Below are positions 44,015-52,596 of a DNA stretch of 64,000 nt, one piece after another. The DNA is from CAVQXR01 sp046330455. GTDB taxonomy: Bacteria > Actinomycetota > Thermoleophilia > Gaiellales > Gaiellaceae. Under the pieces are notes generated by a model. That model saw only the letters and a program-made list of their open reading frames with translations, was not told the origin of the DNA and did no database searches. The first letter of the stretch is position 1. Each line of letters opens with the position of its first letter. The DNA is taken from the NCBI GenBank assembly GCA_046330455.1, contig JAXLSU010000002.1, positions 375,718 through 439,717 on the forward strand. Reading direction: 5' to 3'. The translations under genes were made by a program, and so were the position numbers.

Positions 44015-45247
44015 TCAGCCCGCGATCAGGCCGGTCGCATACATGACCGCGACGCCGGCGAGGAACCCGCCGACGACGTAGCCCGAGCGCAGGCCGCCCG
44101 GCGCGCGACGCGAGATGTAGCGACCGACCTCGACGACGACCTGCAGGGCCGCGCCGGCGGCGATCGCGAAGAAGAGGACGGCGAGGACGTCGTCGACGAG
44201 GAAGCCGCCGAGCCAGGCGCCGACGATCGCGGGAGCGCCGGCCACGAGCGCCAGCACGACGAGCCTGCGTGCCGAGACCGTCTCACCCTGCGAGATCGGC
44301 GTCGCGATCCCGAGGCCCTCGCTGACGTTGTGCACCATGAAGCCGACGATCAGGAACGTCCCGAGGGCGAGCTCGCCGAGCGCGAACGACGAGCCGATCG
44401 CGAGCCCCTCGCCGAGGTTGTGCAGGCCGATCCCGATCGCGATCAGCGTGGCGAGCGCCACCCCGGTCAGCTCCGGGTCACGCTGGCGCTGGCGTCCCGC
44501 CGAGAGGCGAGAGGAGAGCCACGTCAGCCCGAGGTAGCTGAGGACGACGCCGAGCAGCACGAGGCCGGTGCCCTGGAGGGAGCCGGGCAGGGCCGTCCGC
44601 AGCTCGAGGCTCTCCGCGAGCGCCTCGACGGCCAGGAAGGAGAGCAGGCCGGCCGTGAGCGCCATGAAGGCCGCGATCCAGTTCGCGCTCGCACGCCGGA
44701 GGGCGGGGAGCCAGGCGAGCCCGATCGCGACCGGGAGCACGCCGACGAGCAGGCCGATCAGGGCGTAGCCGAGGAACCCGGACGGCGTCGTGCCCTTCGA
44801 CTCGACGGCGGCGGGCACCTCCATGGTCGTCTGGATCCCGGTCGACGTCGTCACGCCGAGCAGGTACGGGTCGTCCGCAACCCACTGGAACGGAACGGTG
44901 ATCGTGCGGGAGCCGAGCCGCCCGACGGTGGCCGGGCCGTCGAGCTCGAACGGGACGATCGCGTCGTCGACCGTGACGACGGCGATCGTCAGGTCGTCGG
45001 GCTGCGGGTTGCGGACGTGCAGCCGGATCTCGCCGGGCGCGAACTCGACCCGCCGGATGTCGACCTCGTCGGCCGGCGGTGGGTTCTCCCCGACGAGGCC
45101 GACGAGAGACCCGCCGGTCGCCGCGAAGATCGCGACCGCACCGACGACGAGCAGGATCGGGATCAGGGCGGTCAGCCGCCAGCGAGCCGCTCCGGCGGCA
45201 GGCACGGCCTGCTCCCCGGCGACCGGTGCCGACTCGACGTCGCTCAC
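44015..45247 (-). CDS. ZIP-family metal transporter with N-terminal extracellular domain
   Basis: Imports a divalent metal. One anchor helix (LTALIPILLVVGAVAIFAATGG) is followed by a roughly 110-residue beta-rich exported domain (EVDIRRVEFAPGEIRLHVRNPQPDDLTIAVV ... LGVTTSTGIQTTMEV) of cupredoxin-like strand pattern. Eight ZIP helices follow. The metal-binding helices IV and V are LIAIGIGLHNLGEGLAIG and FLIVGFMVHNVSEGLGIA. Start GTG 45247 overlaps the stop of the multicopper oxidase (GTGA), implying that oxidase and permease are made together. Metal identity (Fe, Mn or Zn) is not decidable from sequence. Confidence 0.88.
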   Translation of the reverse strand: MSDVESAPVAGEQAVPAAGAARWRLTALIPILLVVGAVAIFAATGGSLVGLVGENPPPADEVDIRRVEFAPGEIRLHVRNPQPDDLTIAVVTVDDAIVPFELDGPATVGRLGSRTITVPFQWVADDPYLLGVTTSTGIQTTMEVPAAVESKGTTPSGFLGYALIGLLVGVLPVAIGLAWLPALRRASANWIAAFMALTAGLLSFLAVEALAESLELRTALPGSLQGTGLVLLGVVLSYLGLTWLSSRLSAGRQRQRDPELTGVALATLIAIGIGLHNLGEGLAIGSSFALGELALGTFLIVGFMVHNVSEGLGIATPISQGETVSARRLVVLALVAGAPAIVGAWLGGFLVDDVLAVLFFAIAAGAALQVVVEVGRYISRRAPGGLRSGYVVGGFLAGVAVMYATGLIAG

Positions 45248-46317
45248 ACCGTCTCCGGCTCGAGCCTGCAGAGCGGGCCCATCGCGGCGGCGGGCAGCGC
45301 GTCACCCTCGTCATCGACGACCTCGAAGTAGCCCATCCAGCCGAGCTCGGCGAACTCGGACTGGTGGGCGTGGAACATGAACAGGCCCGTGTTGGCGAAG
45401 TCGATCTCGATGATCCCGCGCTGCCCCTGGCATTGCATGACCGTGTCCGTGTACTCGAAGGCGTCGGTCGTGCCGTTCGGGTAGTAGCGGAAGAGGTCGC
45501 CGTGCAGGTGGAACGAGTTGATCAGGTCGAACTCGGTCAGGTTCGCGAGGTAGATCCGAACCGTCTCGGAGCGCCGCACCCTGATCGGGTACTTCGCGTA
45601 GTAGAACGCCTTCCCGTTGACGGTGTAGAAGTTGTTCTCGCCGTCGCCGTCGGTGTCGAACCCGTTCATCACCATCACGAGCTCCTGCGCGGGCGGGCGC
45701 GGCGTCGCGGGATCGATGATGAAGGCGCCGTAGAGACCCTTGTGAATGTGCTTCTTCAGCGGGCTCGCATGGCAGTGGTAGACGTGGAATCCGGCCGGCC
45801 GGGCCGGGAACTCGTACGTGAACGACTCGCCACGGTGGACGATCTCGAAGACTCCGTCCATGCCCGACGGGTGGATGCCGTGGAAGTGGATCGTGTGCGG
45901 ATGCTCGCTCGAGTTGGCGAACCGCACCCGCAGCAGGTCACCCTCGGTCGCGCGGATGATGGGGCCGGGAACGGTGCCGTTGTACGTCCAGGCGGGAAAT
46001 GTCACACCGGCCGCAACCTCGATGTCGCGGTCGTGGGCGATCAGCTCGTACTCGCGGACGCGGCCCGGTTCGGCGGATCGGGCCGCCAGCGGGTACAGCA
46101 GATCGTCGAGATCGTTGGGGCCGCCGGGTGCCGGGACCGCGTCCCCGATCATCGCCGCGTGCCCGTAGGCGACGTCGTGCCCGGTGTCTCCGCCATGCTG
46201 CGCGAGCGTCTCGGCCTCGGCTGCACCCGGCAGGGCGAGCTTCACGAGCGGCACCGCCGCGATCAGCGGCGTCGCGCCCACGAGGAGTTGACGCCGCGTC
46301 AGATGTTTTTTCGACAT
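45244..46317 (-). CDS. Exported multicopper oxidase (two cupredoxin domains)
   Basis: Oxidises a substrate with four copper atoms and reduces oxygen. The N-terminus MSKKHLTRRQLLVGATPLIAAVPLVKLALPG looks like a Tat-type signal (TRRQLL). The four copper-ligand blocks are HTIHFHGIHPSGMDG, HVYHCHASPLKKHIHKGLYG, NSFHLHGDLF and FMFHAHQSEFAELGWMG. At 357 residues it is shorter than three-domain laccases and CueO. Its partner gene, overlapping by 4 nt, is a ZIP metal permease, which suggests metal oxidation coupled to transport (inference). A selenocysteine thioredoxin-fold gene diverges 75 bp upstream. Confidence 0.92.
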   Translation of the reverse strand: MSKKHLTRRQLLVGATPLIAAVPLVKLALPGAAEAETLAQHGGDTGHDVAYGHAAMIGDAVPAPGGPNDLDDLLYPLAARSAEPGRVREYELIAHDRDIEVAAGVTFPAWTYNGTVPGPIIRATEGDLLRVRFANSSEHPHTIHFHGIHPSGMDGVFEIVHRGESFTYEFPARPAGFHVYHCHASPLKKHIHKGLYGAFIIDPATPRPPAQELVMVMNGFDTDGDGENNFYTVNGKAFYYAKYPIRVRRSETVRIYLANLTEFDLINSFHLHGDLFRYYPNGTTDAFEYTDTVMQCQGQRGIIEIDFANTGLFMFHAHQSEFAELGWMGYFEVVDDEGDALPAAAMGPLCRLEPETV

Positions 46318-46392
46318 GACGAAAGTCTAGATTTCGAAGCAGGTCAGGGCAAGCCTCGATCCAGGCATCGCGAGCGCCGGTAGGCTGTCGGC

Positions 46393-47022
46393 ATGGACAG
46401 CGACACGAACGGTGGACACGTCGTCACGGTCTGGAGCGACTACATCTGACCGTTCTGCTACGTCGGCCTCGAACGGGCGACGTGGATGGGGCGCCGGTTC
46501 GGTGCCCGGATCGAGTGGCTCCCGTTCGACCTCCACCCCGAGTACCCGGCGGAGGGAATCCCGCGCGCAGACCTCCATGCCCGCTACGGTGAGGAGCAGA
46601 TGGGCCAGACGAGGCGCATGGTCGAGGAGTGCGGGTACACGTACAACCCGCCGCCCGAAGTCGTCCCGAACTCCCGCAAGGCGCTCGAGGTGACCGAGCT
46701 CGCCCGCGACCTCGGCCTGCACGAGCCCGTCCACACGCGGCTCATGGACGCCTACTGGGCCGAGGCGCAGAACATCGGTGACGAGGACACGCTCCTCTCG
46801 CTCGTGGCCGAGGCCGGGCTCGACCGCAGCGAGGCCGCCGACGTGCTCTCCGACGGCCGCTACCTCCCCCGCATCGCCGAGAGCACCCGCGAGGCGCACG
46901 CGGTCGGGATCAACGCAATCCCCTCCTTCGTGCTCGACAACCGGCTACTCCTCGTCGGCGCGTACCCGAAGGAGGTCTTCGAGCGGGCGTTCGCGCAGCT
47001 CGAGCAGGAGGAGACCGGCTGA
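46393..47022 (+). CDS. Selenocysteine-containing DsbA/FrnE-family oxidoreductase
   Basis: A thioredoxin-fold dithiol oxidoreductase or isomerase of the FrnE (DsbA-like) family. From ATG 46393 the frame reads MDSDTNGGHVVTVWSDYI, then TGA at 46447-46449, then PFCYVGLERATWMG. The family motif at this place is SDxxCPWCYIG, so the TGA sits exactly at the first active-site Cys and is read as Sec19 (U-P-F-C). The frame stays open for 190 further codons with normal family sequence, including EWLPFDLHPEYP and the cis-Pro loop GINAIPSFVLDNR. A SECIS-like hairpin follows the TGA. Starting downstream of the TGA would lose the first strand and active site. A sequencing or point mutation is the alternative. 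Confidence 0.8.
46458..46485 (+). promoter_or_regulatory. Candidate bacterial SECIS element
   Basis: Eight consecutive base pairs (CTACGTCG / CGACGTGG, with one G-U) begin 8 nt after the TGA. The apical region starts 16 nt after the TGA, its first base is G, and two further C-G pairs close a 6-nt loop UCGAAC. This agrees with published bacterial SECIS criteria: loop 16-37 nt from UGA, and a G among the first loop bases. It lies within the coding sequence, as expected in bacteria. Confidence 0.65.
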
Positions 47023-47041
47023 GGTGGTCTCGAGAGCGAGG

Positions 47042-47245
47042 ATGGCGATGATCGCGGCCCTGAAGGCGAAGCGGGCCTGGGATCGGCTGCCGCCCGAGCA
47101 GCGCCAGGCGCTCGTCGAGTCGGCACGCAAGCACGGCACCGTCGCCGCGCAGAGGGCGGCGGAGACCGCGCGAGCCCACGGCCCCGTGGTCGCCCGGCGA
47201 CTCGCCGAAGCGGTCGAGAAGGCACGCAGGGCGCAGGGCCGCTGA
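47042..47245 (+). CDS. Small Ala/Arg-rich helical protein
   Basis: A 67-residue frame starting 19 bp after the selenoprotein stop: MAMIAALKAKRAWDRLPPEQRQALVESARKHG, then alternating AAQRAAETARAHGPVVARRLAEAVEKARR. It is predicted all-helical, highly basic and soluble, with no recognisable domain. Start could also be an in-frame GTG at 47024. Position suggests cotranscription with the DsbA-like gene and the CopD-like gene. Confidence 0.55.
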   Translation: MAMIAALKAKRAWDRLPPEQRQALVESARKHGTVAAQRAAETARAHGPVVARRLAEAVEKARRAQGR

Positions 47246-47262
47246 TCGGCTAGCCGGCGCAC

Positions 47263-47727
47263 GTGTATCCGACGCTCGTCGCCTTCCACGTGCTCGCGGC
47301 AGCCGTGTGGATCGGCGGAACGGTCGCGCTCGTCTTCGCCGGCGTGCCCGCGATCCGGACGTTGCCGATGGAGCAGCGTGCCCCGACCGTCCGAGTGCTC
47401 GGACGCCGCTGGAAGCCGATGGGCTGGACGGCGCTCGCCGTGCTGGGGGCGAGCGGTGCCTGGCTCGCGTTTCGCTACTGGGGCGCGGACGACTCCGACC
47501 TGCTGTTCCACTCGCAGACCGGGCACCTGCTGATCGCGAAGGCCGTCCTCTATCTCCTGCTCGTCGCCTCCTCGTTCACGCACGACTTCGTGCTCGGCCC
47601 GCGTCTCAACCGCCAGATGCGGGAGGGGCGCCCTCAGACACTCCGCCGGCCCATGCAGATCGTCGGCTGGTGCACGTTCGCGCTGACGCTCGTGCTGCCG
47701 ATCCTCGGCGTGCTGATCACGACCTGA
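47263..47727 (+). CDS. CopD-like integral membrane protein
   Basis: A 154-residue protein with four transmembrane helices. The first contains VAFHVLAAAVWIGGTVALVF with a conserved His and Trp-x-Gly-Gly, the third region includes FHSQTGHLLIAKAVLYLLLVASSFTHDFVLGPRL with several His, and the last is IVGWCTFALTLVLPILGVLI. The layout is that of the CopD / DUF2269-type family linked to copper resistance or haem-like ligation. With the nearby multicopper oxidase this hints at copper handling, but the assignment is tentative. Start GTG 47263. Confidence 0.7.
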   Translation: MYPTLVAFHVLAAAVWIGGTVALVFAGVPAIRTLPMEQRAPTVRVLGRRWKPMGWTALAVLGASGAWLAFRYWGADDSDLLFHSQTGHLLIAKAVLYLLLVASSFTHDFVLGPRLNRQMREGRPQTLRRPMQIVGWCTFALTLVLPILGVLITT

Positions 47728-47742
47728 CGCCCGCGGACGGCC

Positions 47743-47764
47743 GGGCCGGATGAGAATCCGGCCC
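47743..47764. repeat. Dispersed palindrome, GGGCCGGAT type
   Basis: Arms GGGCCGGAT / ATCCGGCCC around a 4-base GAGA loop, 16 bp after the CopD-like stop and before the convergent corA end. Confidence 0.75.
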
Positions 47765-47855
47765 ATACAGGACCTGGGGCGCTGTCGGGTTGATTCCTGG
47801 TGAGATCGTGGCCGGCCGCATGAGGATCTCGGTGCCCGACGCGCCGCGGCCCCGT

Positions 47856-48815
47856 TCAGAGCCACCCTCGACGCCGAAACAGGGCGAGCAGGGCGACGAC
47901 GATCCCGAGCTGCAGGCCGACGCCGAGCACCCAGAACGGAACGGCGCCGCCGACCGCCCGCACCATCCACCCGAAGTTCTGGCCGAAGAAGCCAGACACG
48001 AACGTGAGCGGGAGGAAGATCGTGGCGATCAGCGTCAGCGCCTTCATCACGCTGTTCAGGCGGTTCGAGACGGTCGAGAGGTAGATGTCCATGACGCCGG
48101 TGACGAGGTCGCGGTAGCTGTCGAGCTGATCCGTGAGCCTGATCGTGTGGTCGTAGACGTCACGGAACGAGCGCTGTGCCTCCAGGTTCGTCCCGGGCAG
48201 CTCGATGAGCCCGCTCGCGATGCTCGCGGCGAGATCGCGCTGCGGAGCGATCACGCGCCGGAGTGACACGAGCCGGCGCTTCAGGTGCGAGATCCGCCGC
48301 AGCTGGTCGTCGTCCGGCCGGACCGCGATCGCGTCCTCGAGGGCGTCGATCAGCTCGTCGAAGCCCGCGAGCATCGGGAAGAAGCTGTCGACGAGACCGT
48401 CCACGACCCGGTGCAGGACGGCGATCGGGTCGGTCATGCCCTGCGGTCTGCGGGTCTGTCGCTCGCGCGCCTCCGCAAAGGCGGGGCAGTGGTCGCGCCG
48501 CACCGTGATCAGGTAGCGCTCGCTGTAGAAGCAGTGGACCTCGACGAGCCCGTCGGCGTCCGGGGCCGCCCCGTAGAGGACGAGGAACACGTAGCCGTCG
48601 TACTCCTCGGCCTTCGGTCGCTGCCCGAAGTGGACGGCGTCCTCGATCGCGAGCGGGTGGAAGCCGTACACCTCACCGACCAGCTCCACGCCGTCGTCCG
48701 ACTCGCCGTGGAGATCGAGCCAGTAGAAGCCCGTCCCGGCCCGCAGCGCCTCGAGGCCGTTGCGGTCGAGCTCGAGGTCGCGGTGACCGGCGGCATCGAT
48801 CAGATGCGTCCGCAC
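47856..48815 (-). CDS. corA: CorA-family divalent cation channel
   Basis: A Mg2+/Co2+ channel subunit. GTG 48815 gives 319 residues. The cytosolic N-terminal domain (FYWLDLHGESDDGVELVGEVYGFHPLAIEDAV, YLITVRRDHCPAF) is followed by a long stalk helix (RRISHLKRRLVSLRRVIAPQRDL) and two C-terminal membrane helices (LTLIATIFLPLTFVSGFFG and VPFWVLGVGLQLGIVVALLALF). The selectivity loop reads FGQNFGWM where classical CorA has YGMNFxxMPE, a variant also seen in other CorA-like proteins. Ends with a basic RRRGWL tail. Confidence 0.9.
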   Translation of the reverse strand: MRTHLIDAAGHRDLELDRNGLEALRAGTGFYWLDLHGESDDGVELVGEVYGFHPLAIEDAVHFGQRPKAEEYDGYVFLVLYGAAPDADGLVEVHCFYSERYLITVRRDHCPAFAEARERQTRRPQGMTDPIAVLHRVVDGLVDSFFPMLAGFDELIDALEDAIAVRPDDDQLRRISHLKRRLVSLRRVIAPQRDLAASIASGLIELPGTNLEAQRSFRDVYDHTIRLTDQLDSYRDLVTGVMDIYLSTVSNRLNSVMKALTLIATIFLPLTFVSGFFGQNFGWMVRAVGGAVPFWVLGVGLQLGIVVALLALFRRRGWL

Positions 48816-48893
48816 CGCGTCATCGTTCCCGGCCGGCCGGACGTTCCCCCGAGGCCCGCCGCCGGGCCGTCGGCCGGGCGTAGGCTGGAGGTC

Positions 48894-50012
48894 GTGGAGT
48901 CGTCGATCCGGCTGTTCCGCATCCGCGGGATCCCGATCGGGATCAACTGGTCCTGGTTCGCGATCCTCGCGCTGATCGTGTGGACGCTCGCGACCGAGGT
49001 CTTCCCGGCCGAGAACGAAGGCTTCGGCGACGGCACCTACGTCGGCATGGGCGTCGTCGCGGCCGTCCTCTTCTTCAGCTCGCTGCTCGCCCACGAGCTC
49101 GGCCATGCCCTGCAGGCACAGCGCGAGGGGATGCGGATCGACGGGATCACGCTCTGGCTGTTCGGAGGCGTTGCCCGCTTCAAGGGCATGTTCCCGGGCG
49201 CAGGCGCCGAGTTCCGGATCGCGATCGCAGGCCCGCTCGTCACTCTCGTGATCGGTGTCGCCTGCCTGCTCCTCGGGCTCACATCGGCGCCCGGCTACGT
49301 CGACGGCGTGATCTCCTGGCTCGGCTACATCAACCTCGTCCTTCTCGCCTTCAACCTGTTGCCGGCCCTGCCGCTCGACGGCGGTCGGGTACTGCGCTCT
49401 GCGCTCTGGAAGGCTCGTGACGACTTCGGCTGGGCGACGCACGCTGCGGTACGGGTGAGCCGCGCGATCGCGATCGCGATGATCGCCGGGGGCGTGCTCG
49501 TCCTCATCTTCGTGAACCCCGTCTCGGGGATCTGGCTCGCCTTCATCGGCTGGTTCCTGTTCTCGGCGGGCGCGGCCGAGGAGCAGGCGATCGCCGCGCG
49601 CAGGGCGTTCGGCGACCTGACGGTGAGCGATCTGATGGCCCGGGACCCGGTCTCGGTCGACCCCGCGATGACGCTCGGGCGGTTCCTGGACGAGGTCGTC
49701 CGTGAGCGGCGGTTCACGACCTATCCGGTCGTGGAGGCCGACCGGGCTGTCGGGCTCCTGCCGTTCAATCGCGTGGCCCACGTACCGCGCGAGGACTGGG
49801 ATCGGCGCTCGGTCGCCGACTGCATGCTCTCGCTGGCGGATGTTCCGGTGCTCGCTCCGGGCCAGCCGGCCGGCGAGGCGCTCGAGACGATCCTCGACAG
49901 CCGGCTGCGCAGGGCGCTCGTCCTCGACGGCGAGCGACTGGTCGGCCTCCTCTCGGTGACCGATCTCGCGCGGCTACTCGACGCCAGGGCTGGACGGAAC
50001 GCGCGTCGCTAG
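48894..50012 (+). CDS. Site-2-protease-like M50 membrane metalloprotease with CBS domains
   Basis: An intramembrane zinc protease. GTG 48894 follows a CTGGAGG site. FSSLLAHELGHALQAQREG is the HExxH motif inside the second helix, and NLLPALPLDGGRVLRSALW carries the third zinc ligand (LDGG). Residues about 245-365 form two CBS motifs (TVSDLMARDPVSVDP ... VADCMLSLADVPVLAPGQPAGEAL). The 372-residue size fits Rv2625c-type M50B peptidases. The substrate is unknown. It diverges from corA across 78 bp. Its TAG overlaps the convergent MFS gene's TAG in a shared CTAG. Confidence 0.9.
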   Translation: MESSIRLFRIRGIPIGINWSWFAILALIVWTLATEVFPAENEGFGDGTYVGMGVVAAVLFFSSLLAHELGHALQAQREGMRIDGITLWLFGGVARFKGMFPGAGAEFRIAIAGPLVTLVIGVACLLLGLTSAPGYVDGVISWLGYINLVLLAFNLLPALPLDGGRVLRSALWKARDDFGWATHAAVRVSRAIAIAMIAGGVLVLIFVNPVSGIWLAFIGWFLFSAGAAEEQAIAARRAFGDLTVSDLMARDPVSVDPAMTLGRFLDEVVRERRFTTYPVVEADRAVGLLPFNRVAHVPREDWDRRSVADCMLSLADVPVLAPGQPAGEALETILDSRLRRALVLDGERLVGLLSVTDLARLLDARAGRNARR

Positions 50013-51199
50013 GACCGGACGGGCACCGGCGCGGCCGCGGTCTCGCGCTCGGCCCGCGCGGCGAGGAGGGCCCAGCACGCGACGGCGACCGCGAACCCGA
50101 GCACGGCTCCGTACGCCGCCGCATAGCCGAGAGCGTCGGCCACCGCACCTCCCACGAGCGGCCCCACCATGGTCGAGACCCCCCACGACATGTTCAGGAG
50201 CCCGAGCACCGCGCCCTCCCCCACGCCCGCCCGGCGGGCCCCCATGGCGGCGAGCGGGAACGAGACCGTGAACAGGGTGGCCATCACCGGCGTCCTCAGC
50301 AGCACGAAGGCGACGACGACCGCTGTCGCCTCGCTGACGAGGAGCAGGACGAGGACTGCCGCCAGCGCGCCTGCGGCGAGTCCCACGGTGCGGATTCGCG
50401 CCGTTCGGTCACCGTGGCGCGCGATCAGGGCGCTCGCGACCACGAAGATGCCCGCCCCGGCCGAGAACACGATGCCGATCGAGCCTTCCGAGAGCCCGTT
50501 CGTGTCGAGCTGAAGCGGCACGAGGAGGCTGACGACCCCCGCCGTCAGCCCGCCGAGCGCCGTTGCCGCGAACCCGGCGAGCACAACGCGGTCGCGCCTC
50601 GCACGACCGATCGTCGCGCGGAGTCGGAGCGGCGCGCGCTCGGACGGCGGCGTCACGAGGCCGGGCGCCGGCAGGACGAGGACCGCGGTCGCGACCGCGA
50701 GCGCCGCCGCTGCGAGCACGAACGGGACCGGAAGGCCGACGTGCTCGGCGAGCAGGCCGGTGAGGGCCGGGCCGACGAGGCCACCGACGCCCGCGGTGGT
50801 GATCGTCGAGCCGAGCGCGCGGGCTCTGACCGGGCCGCTGACGACGGCGCCGAGCCAGACGAGCCCTGCCGTCCAGATGATCGCAAAGCCGGCTCCGAAC
50901 ACGGCCCGGGCGCCGAACAGCGACCAGAAGTCGACGGCAACGGCCTGACCCGCCGTTCCCGTTGTTGCGAGCACGGCCGCGACGATCGTGATCGGCCGCG
51001 GGCCGAGGCGATCGGTCAACACTCCGGCCGGGATCGCGACCAGCACGGACACGATGCTCGTCGCGGCGAGGATCGCTCCCGTCTGGACCGTTGACAGCCC
51101 GAACTCGTCGGCGAACCGCGGTGCGAGCGGCACGATCGCCCAGTGCACCACCTCGACGAGGAACAGAAGGGCGAACAGCTCTGGCACCGGGCGACGCAC
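50009..51199 (-). CDS. Major facilitator superfamily transporter
   Basis: About twelve membrane segments in roughly 396 residues. IPAGVLTDRLGPRPITIVAAVL is the loop 2-3 signature of drug/metabolite exporters, and GSTITTAGVGGLVGPALTGLLAEHVG resembles motif C of antiporters. GTG 51199 is one of several possible starts (TTG codons lie upstream). Substrate unknown; a drug or metabolite efflux role is plausible. Divergent from the thiolase gene. Confidence 0.8.
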   Translation of the reverse strand: MRRPVPELFALLFLVEVVHWAIVPLAPRFADEFGLSTVQTGAILAATSIVSVLVAIPAGVLTDRLGPRPITIVAAVLATTGTAGQAVAVDFWSLFGARAVFGAGFAIIWTAGLVWLGAVVSGPVRARALGSTITTAGVGGLVGPALTGLLAEHVGLPVPFVLAAAALAVATAVLVLPAPGLVTPPSERAPLRLRATIGRARRDRVVLAGFAATALGGLTAGVVSLLVPLQLDTNGLSEGSIGIVFSAGAGIFVVASALIARHGDRTARIRTVGLAAGALAAVLVLLLVSEATAVVVAFVLLRTPVMATLFTVSFPLAAMGARRAGVGEGAVLGLLNMSWGVSTMVGPLVGGAVADALGYAAAYGAVLGFAVAVACWALLAARAERETAAAPVPVRS

Positions 51200-51244
51200 G
51201 GGTGTCAAGTATCCCAAGGAGACCGAGCGGCTACGATCGGAGCG

Positions 51245-52426
51245 ATGCCTCTCGGCGAAGACCCGATCGCCCTCGTCGGCGGTGCCCGGACGGCGATCGG
51301 CCGCTTCGGCGGCGCGCTGAAGGACGTCGATGCTCACCGGCTCGGAGCCGCCTGCATCACGGCGGCGCTGGCGCGGACCGGCGTCGAGCCGGGAGATGTC
51401 GAGGAGGTCGTGATGGGGCAGGTGGCCCAGGTCGGGCCCGACGCCTACAACGCACGGCGCTGCGCGATCGAGGCCGGGATCCCGGTGAGCTCGACAGCGA
51501 TGAACGTGAACCGGCTCTGCTCCTCGGGCCTGCAGGCGATCCTCACGGGCGCCCAGGAGATCATCTGCGGCCAGGCGTCGATCGTCGTCGCCGGCGGCGA
51601 CGAGTCGATGAGCGGCCAGCCGTTCCTCGACTACGGTGCCCGTGACGGCTGGAGGCTCGGCTCGCGTGAGGCGCTCGACGGTACGCTCTCGCTCGTCACC
51701 GACCCGTTCGAGGGCTACCCGATGGGGATGACGGCCGAACACGTCGCGGAGCGCTACGGGGTCAGCCGTGAGGACCAGGATGCGTTCGCGGCTACGAGCC
51801 AGCAGCGTGCCCTCGCCGCGATCGAGGCGGGCCACTTCGACACCGAGATCGTGCCGATCACCCCGCCGGGAGCGGAGACGCCGTTCACGCGCGACGAGCA
51901 CCCCCGGCCGGGAACCACGGTCGAGTCGCTCGCGAAGCTGCGGCCGGCCTTCCGTGAGGGAGGAACCGTCACCGCCGGAAACTCCGCCGGTATCAACGAC
52001 GGCGCAGCGGCCGTCGTGCTGATGCGGCGTTCAGAGGCCGAGAGCCGCGGGCTCGCCCCGCGCCTCGTCCTGCGCTCCTGGGCGGTCAGCGGCATCGACC
52101 CGGGGATCATGGGCTACGCACCGGCGCTCGCGATTCCGAAGGCGCTCGAGCAGGCGGGCCTCACGCTTGCCGACATCGACCTCGTCGAGCTGAACGAGGC
52201 CTTCGCCGCCCAGGCCGTCGCGGTCGCCCGCGACGTCGGCCTCGATCCGGAGCGCCTGAACGTCTCGGGCGGTGCGATCGCGCTCGGCCACCCGGTCGGG
52301 GCGACCGGCGCGATCCTGACCGTGAAGCTCATGCACGCGCTCGAGCGGCTCGACCTGCGCCGCGGGATCGTCACGATGTGCATCGGCGGCGGCCAGGGCA
52401 TGGCCGCCGTGTTCGAGCGTCCCTGA
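51245..52426 (+). CDS. Acetyl-CoA acetyltransferase (thiolase)
   Basis: Condenses or cleaves acyl-CoA by Claisen chemistry. The nucleophile Cys is in MNVNRLCSSGLQAI, the His in NVSGGAIALGHPVGATGA, and the second Cys in GIVTMCIGGGQGMAAVFE. VGGARTAIGRFGG opens the fold and VELNEAFAAQAVAVAR is present. The 393-residue length is standard. Biosynthetic (AtoB/PhaA-type) and degradative (FadA-type) roles cannot be separated without context. No hydroxyacyl-CoA dehydrogenase lies beside it. Confidence 0.93.
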   Translation: MPLGEDPIALVGGARTAIGRFGGALKDVDAHRLGAACITAALARTGVEPGDVEEVVMGQVAQVGPDAYNARRCAIEAGIPVSSTAMNVNRLCSSGLQAILTGAQEIICGQASIVVAGGDESMSGQPFLDYGARDGWRLGSREALDGTLSLVTDPFEGYPMGMTAEHVAERYGVSREDQDAFAATSQQRALAAIEAGHFDTEIVPITPPGAETPFTRDEHPRPGTTVESLAKLRPAFREGGTVTAGNSAGINDGAAAVVLMRRSEAESRGLAPRLVLRSWAVSGIDPGIMGYAPALAIPKALEQAGLTLADIDLVELNEAFAAQAVAVARDVGLDPERLNVSGGAIALGHPVGATGAILTVKLMHALERLDLRRGIVTMCIGGGQGMAAVFERP

Positions 52427-52596
52427 CCTGTCGAAGTCCGGGGTCGACTCGTGCATTCGAGCACCCCGTCACCGCATTCCCTCCCACGCCGATGCGGATG
52501 CGCCGATGCTGGCGTTGACCGCATGAGAGCCCAGGCTCACCCAGTACGCGGTGCAGCTCTCCGTTCGTCGCTCCCGTCCGGAAGCTCGGCGGTCGC
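52427..52596. other. Intergenic gap, thiolase to radical SAM gene
   Basis: 170 bp between convergent gene ends. No gene, hairpin or family repeat was recognised. Confidence 0.5.

Noticed and set aside
48285..48893. Upstream extension of the M50 protease frame
   Set aside because: The extra 200 residues are antisense to corA. The GTG at 48894 has a good ribosome site and gives the normal family start.
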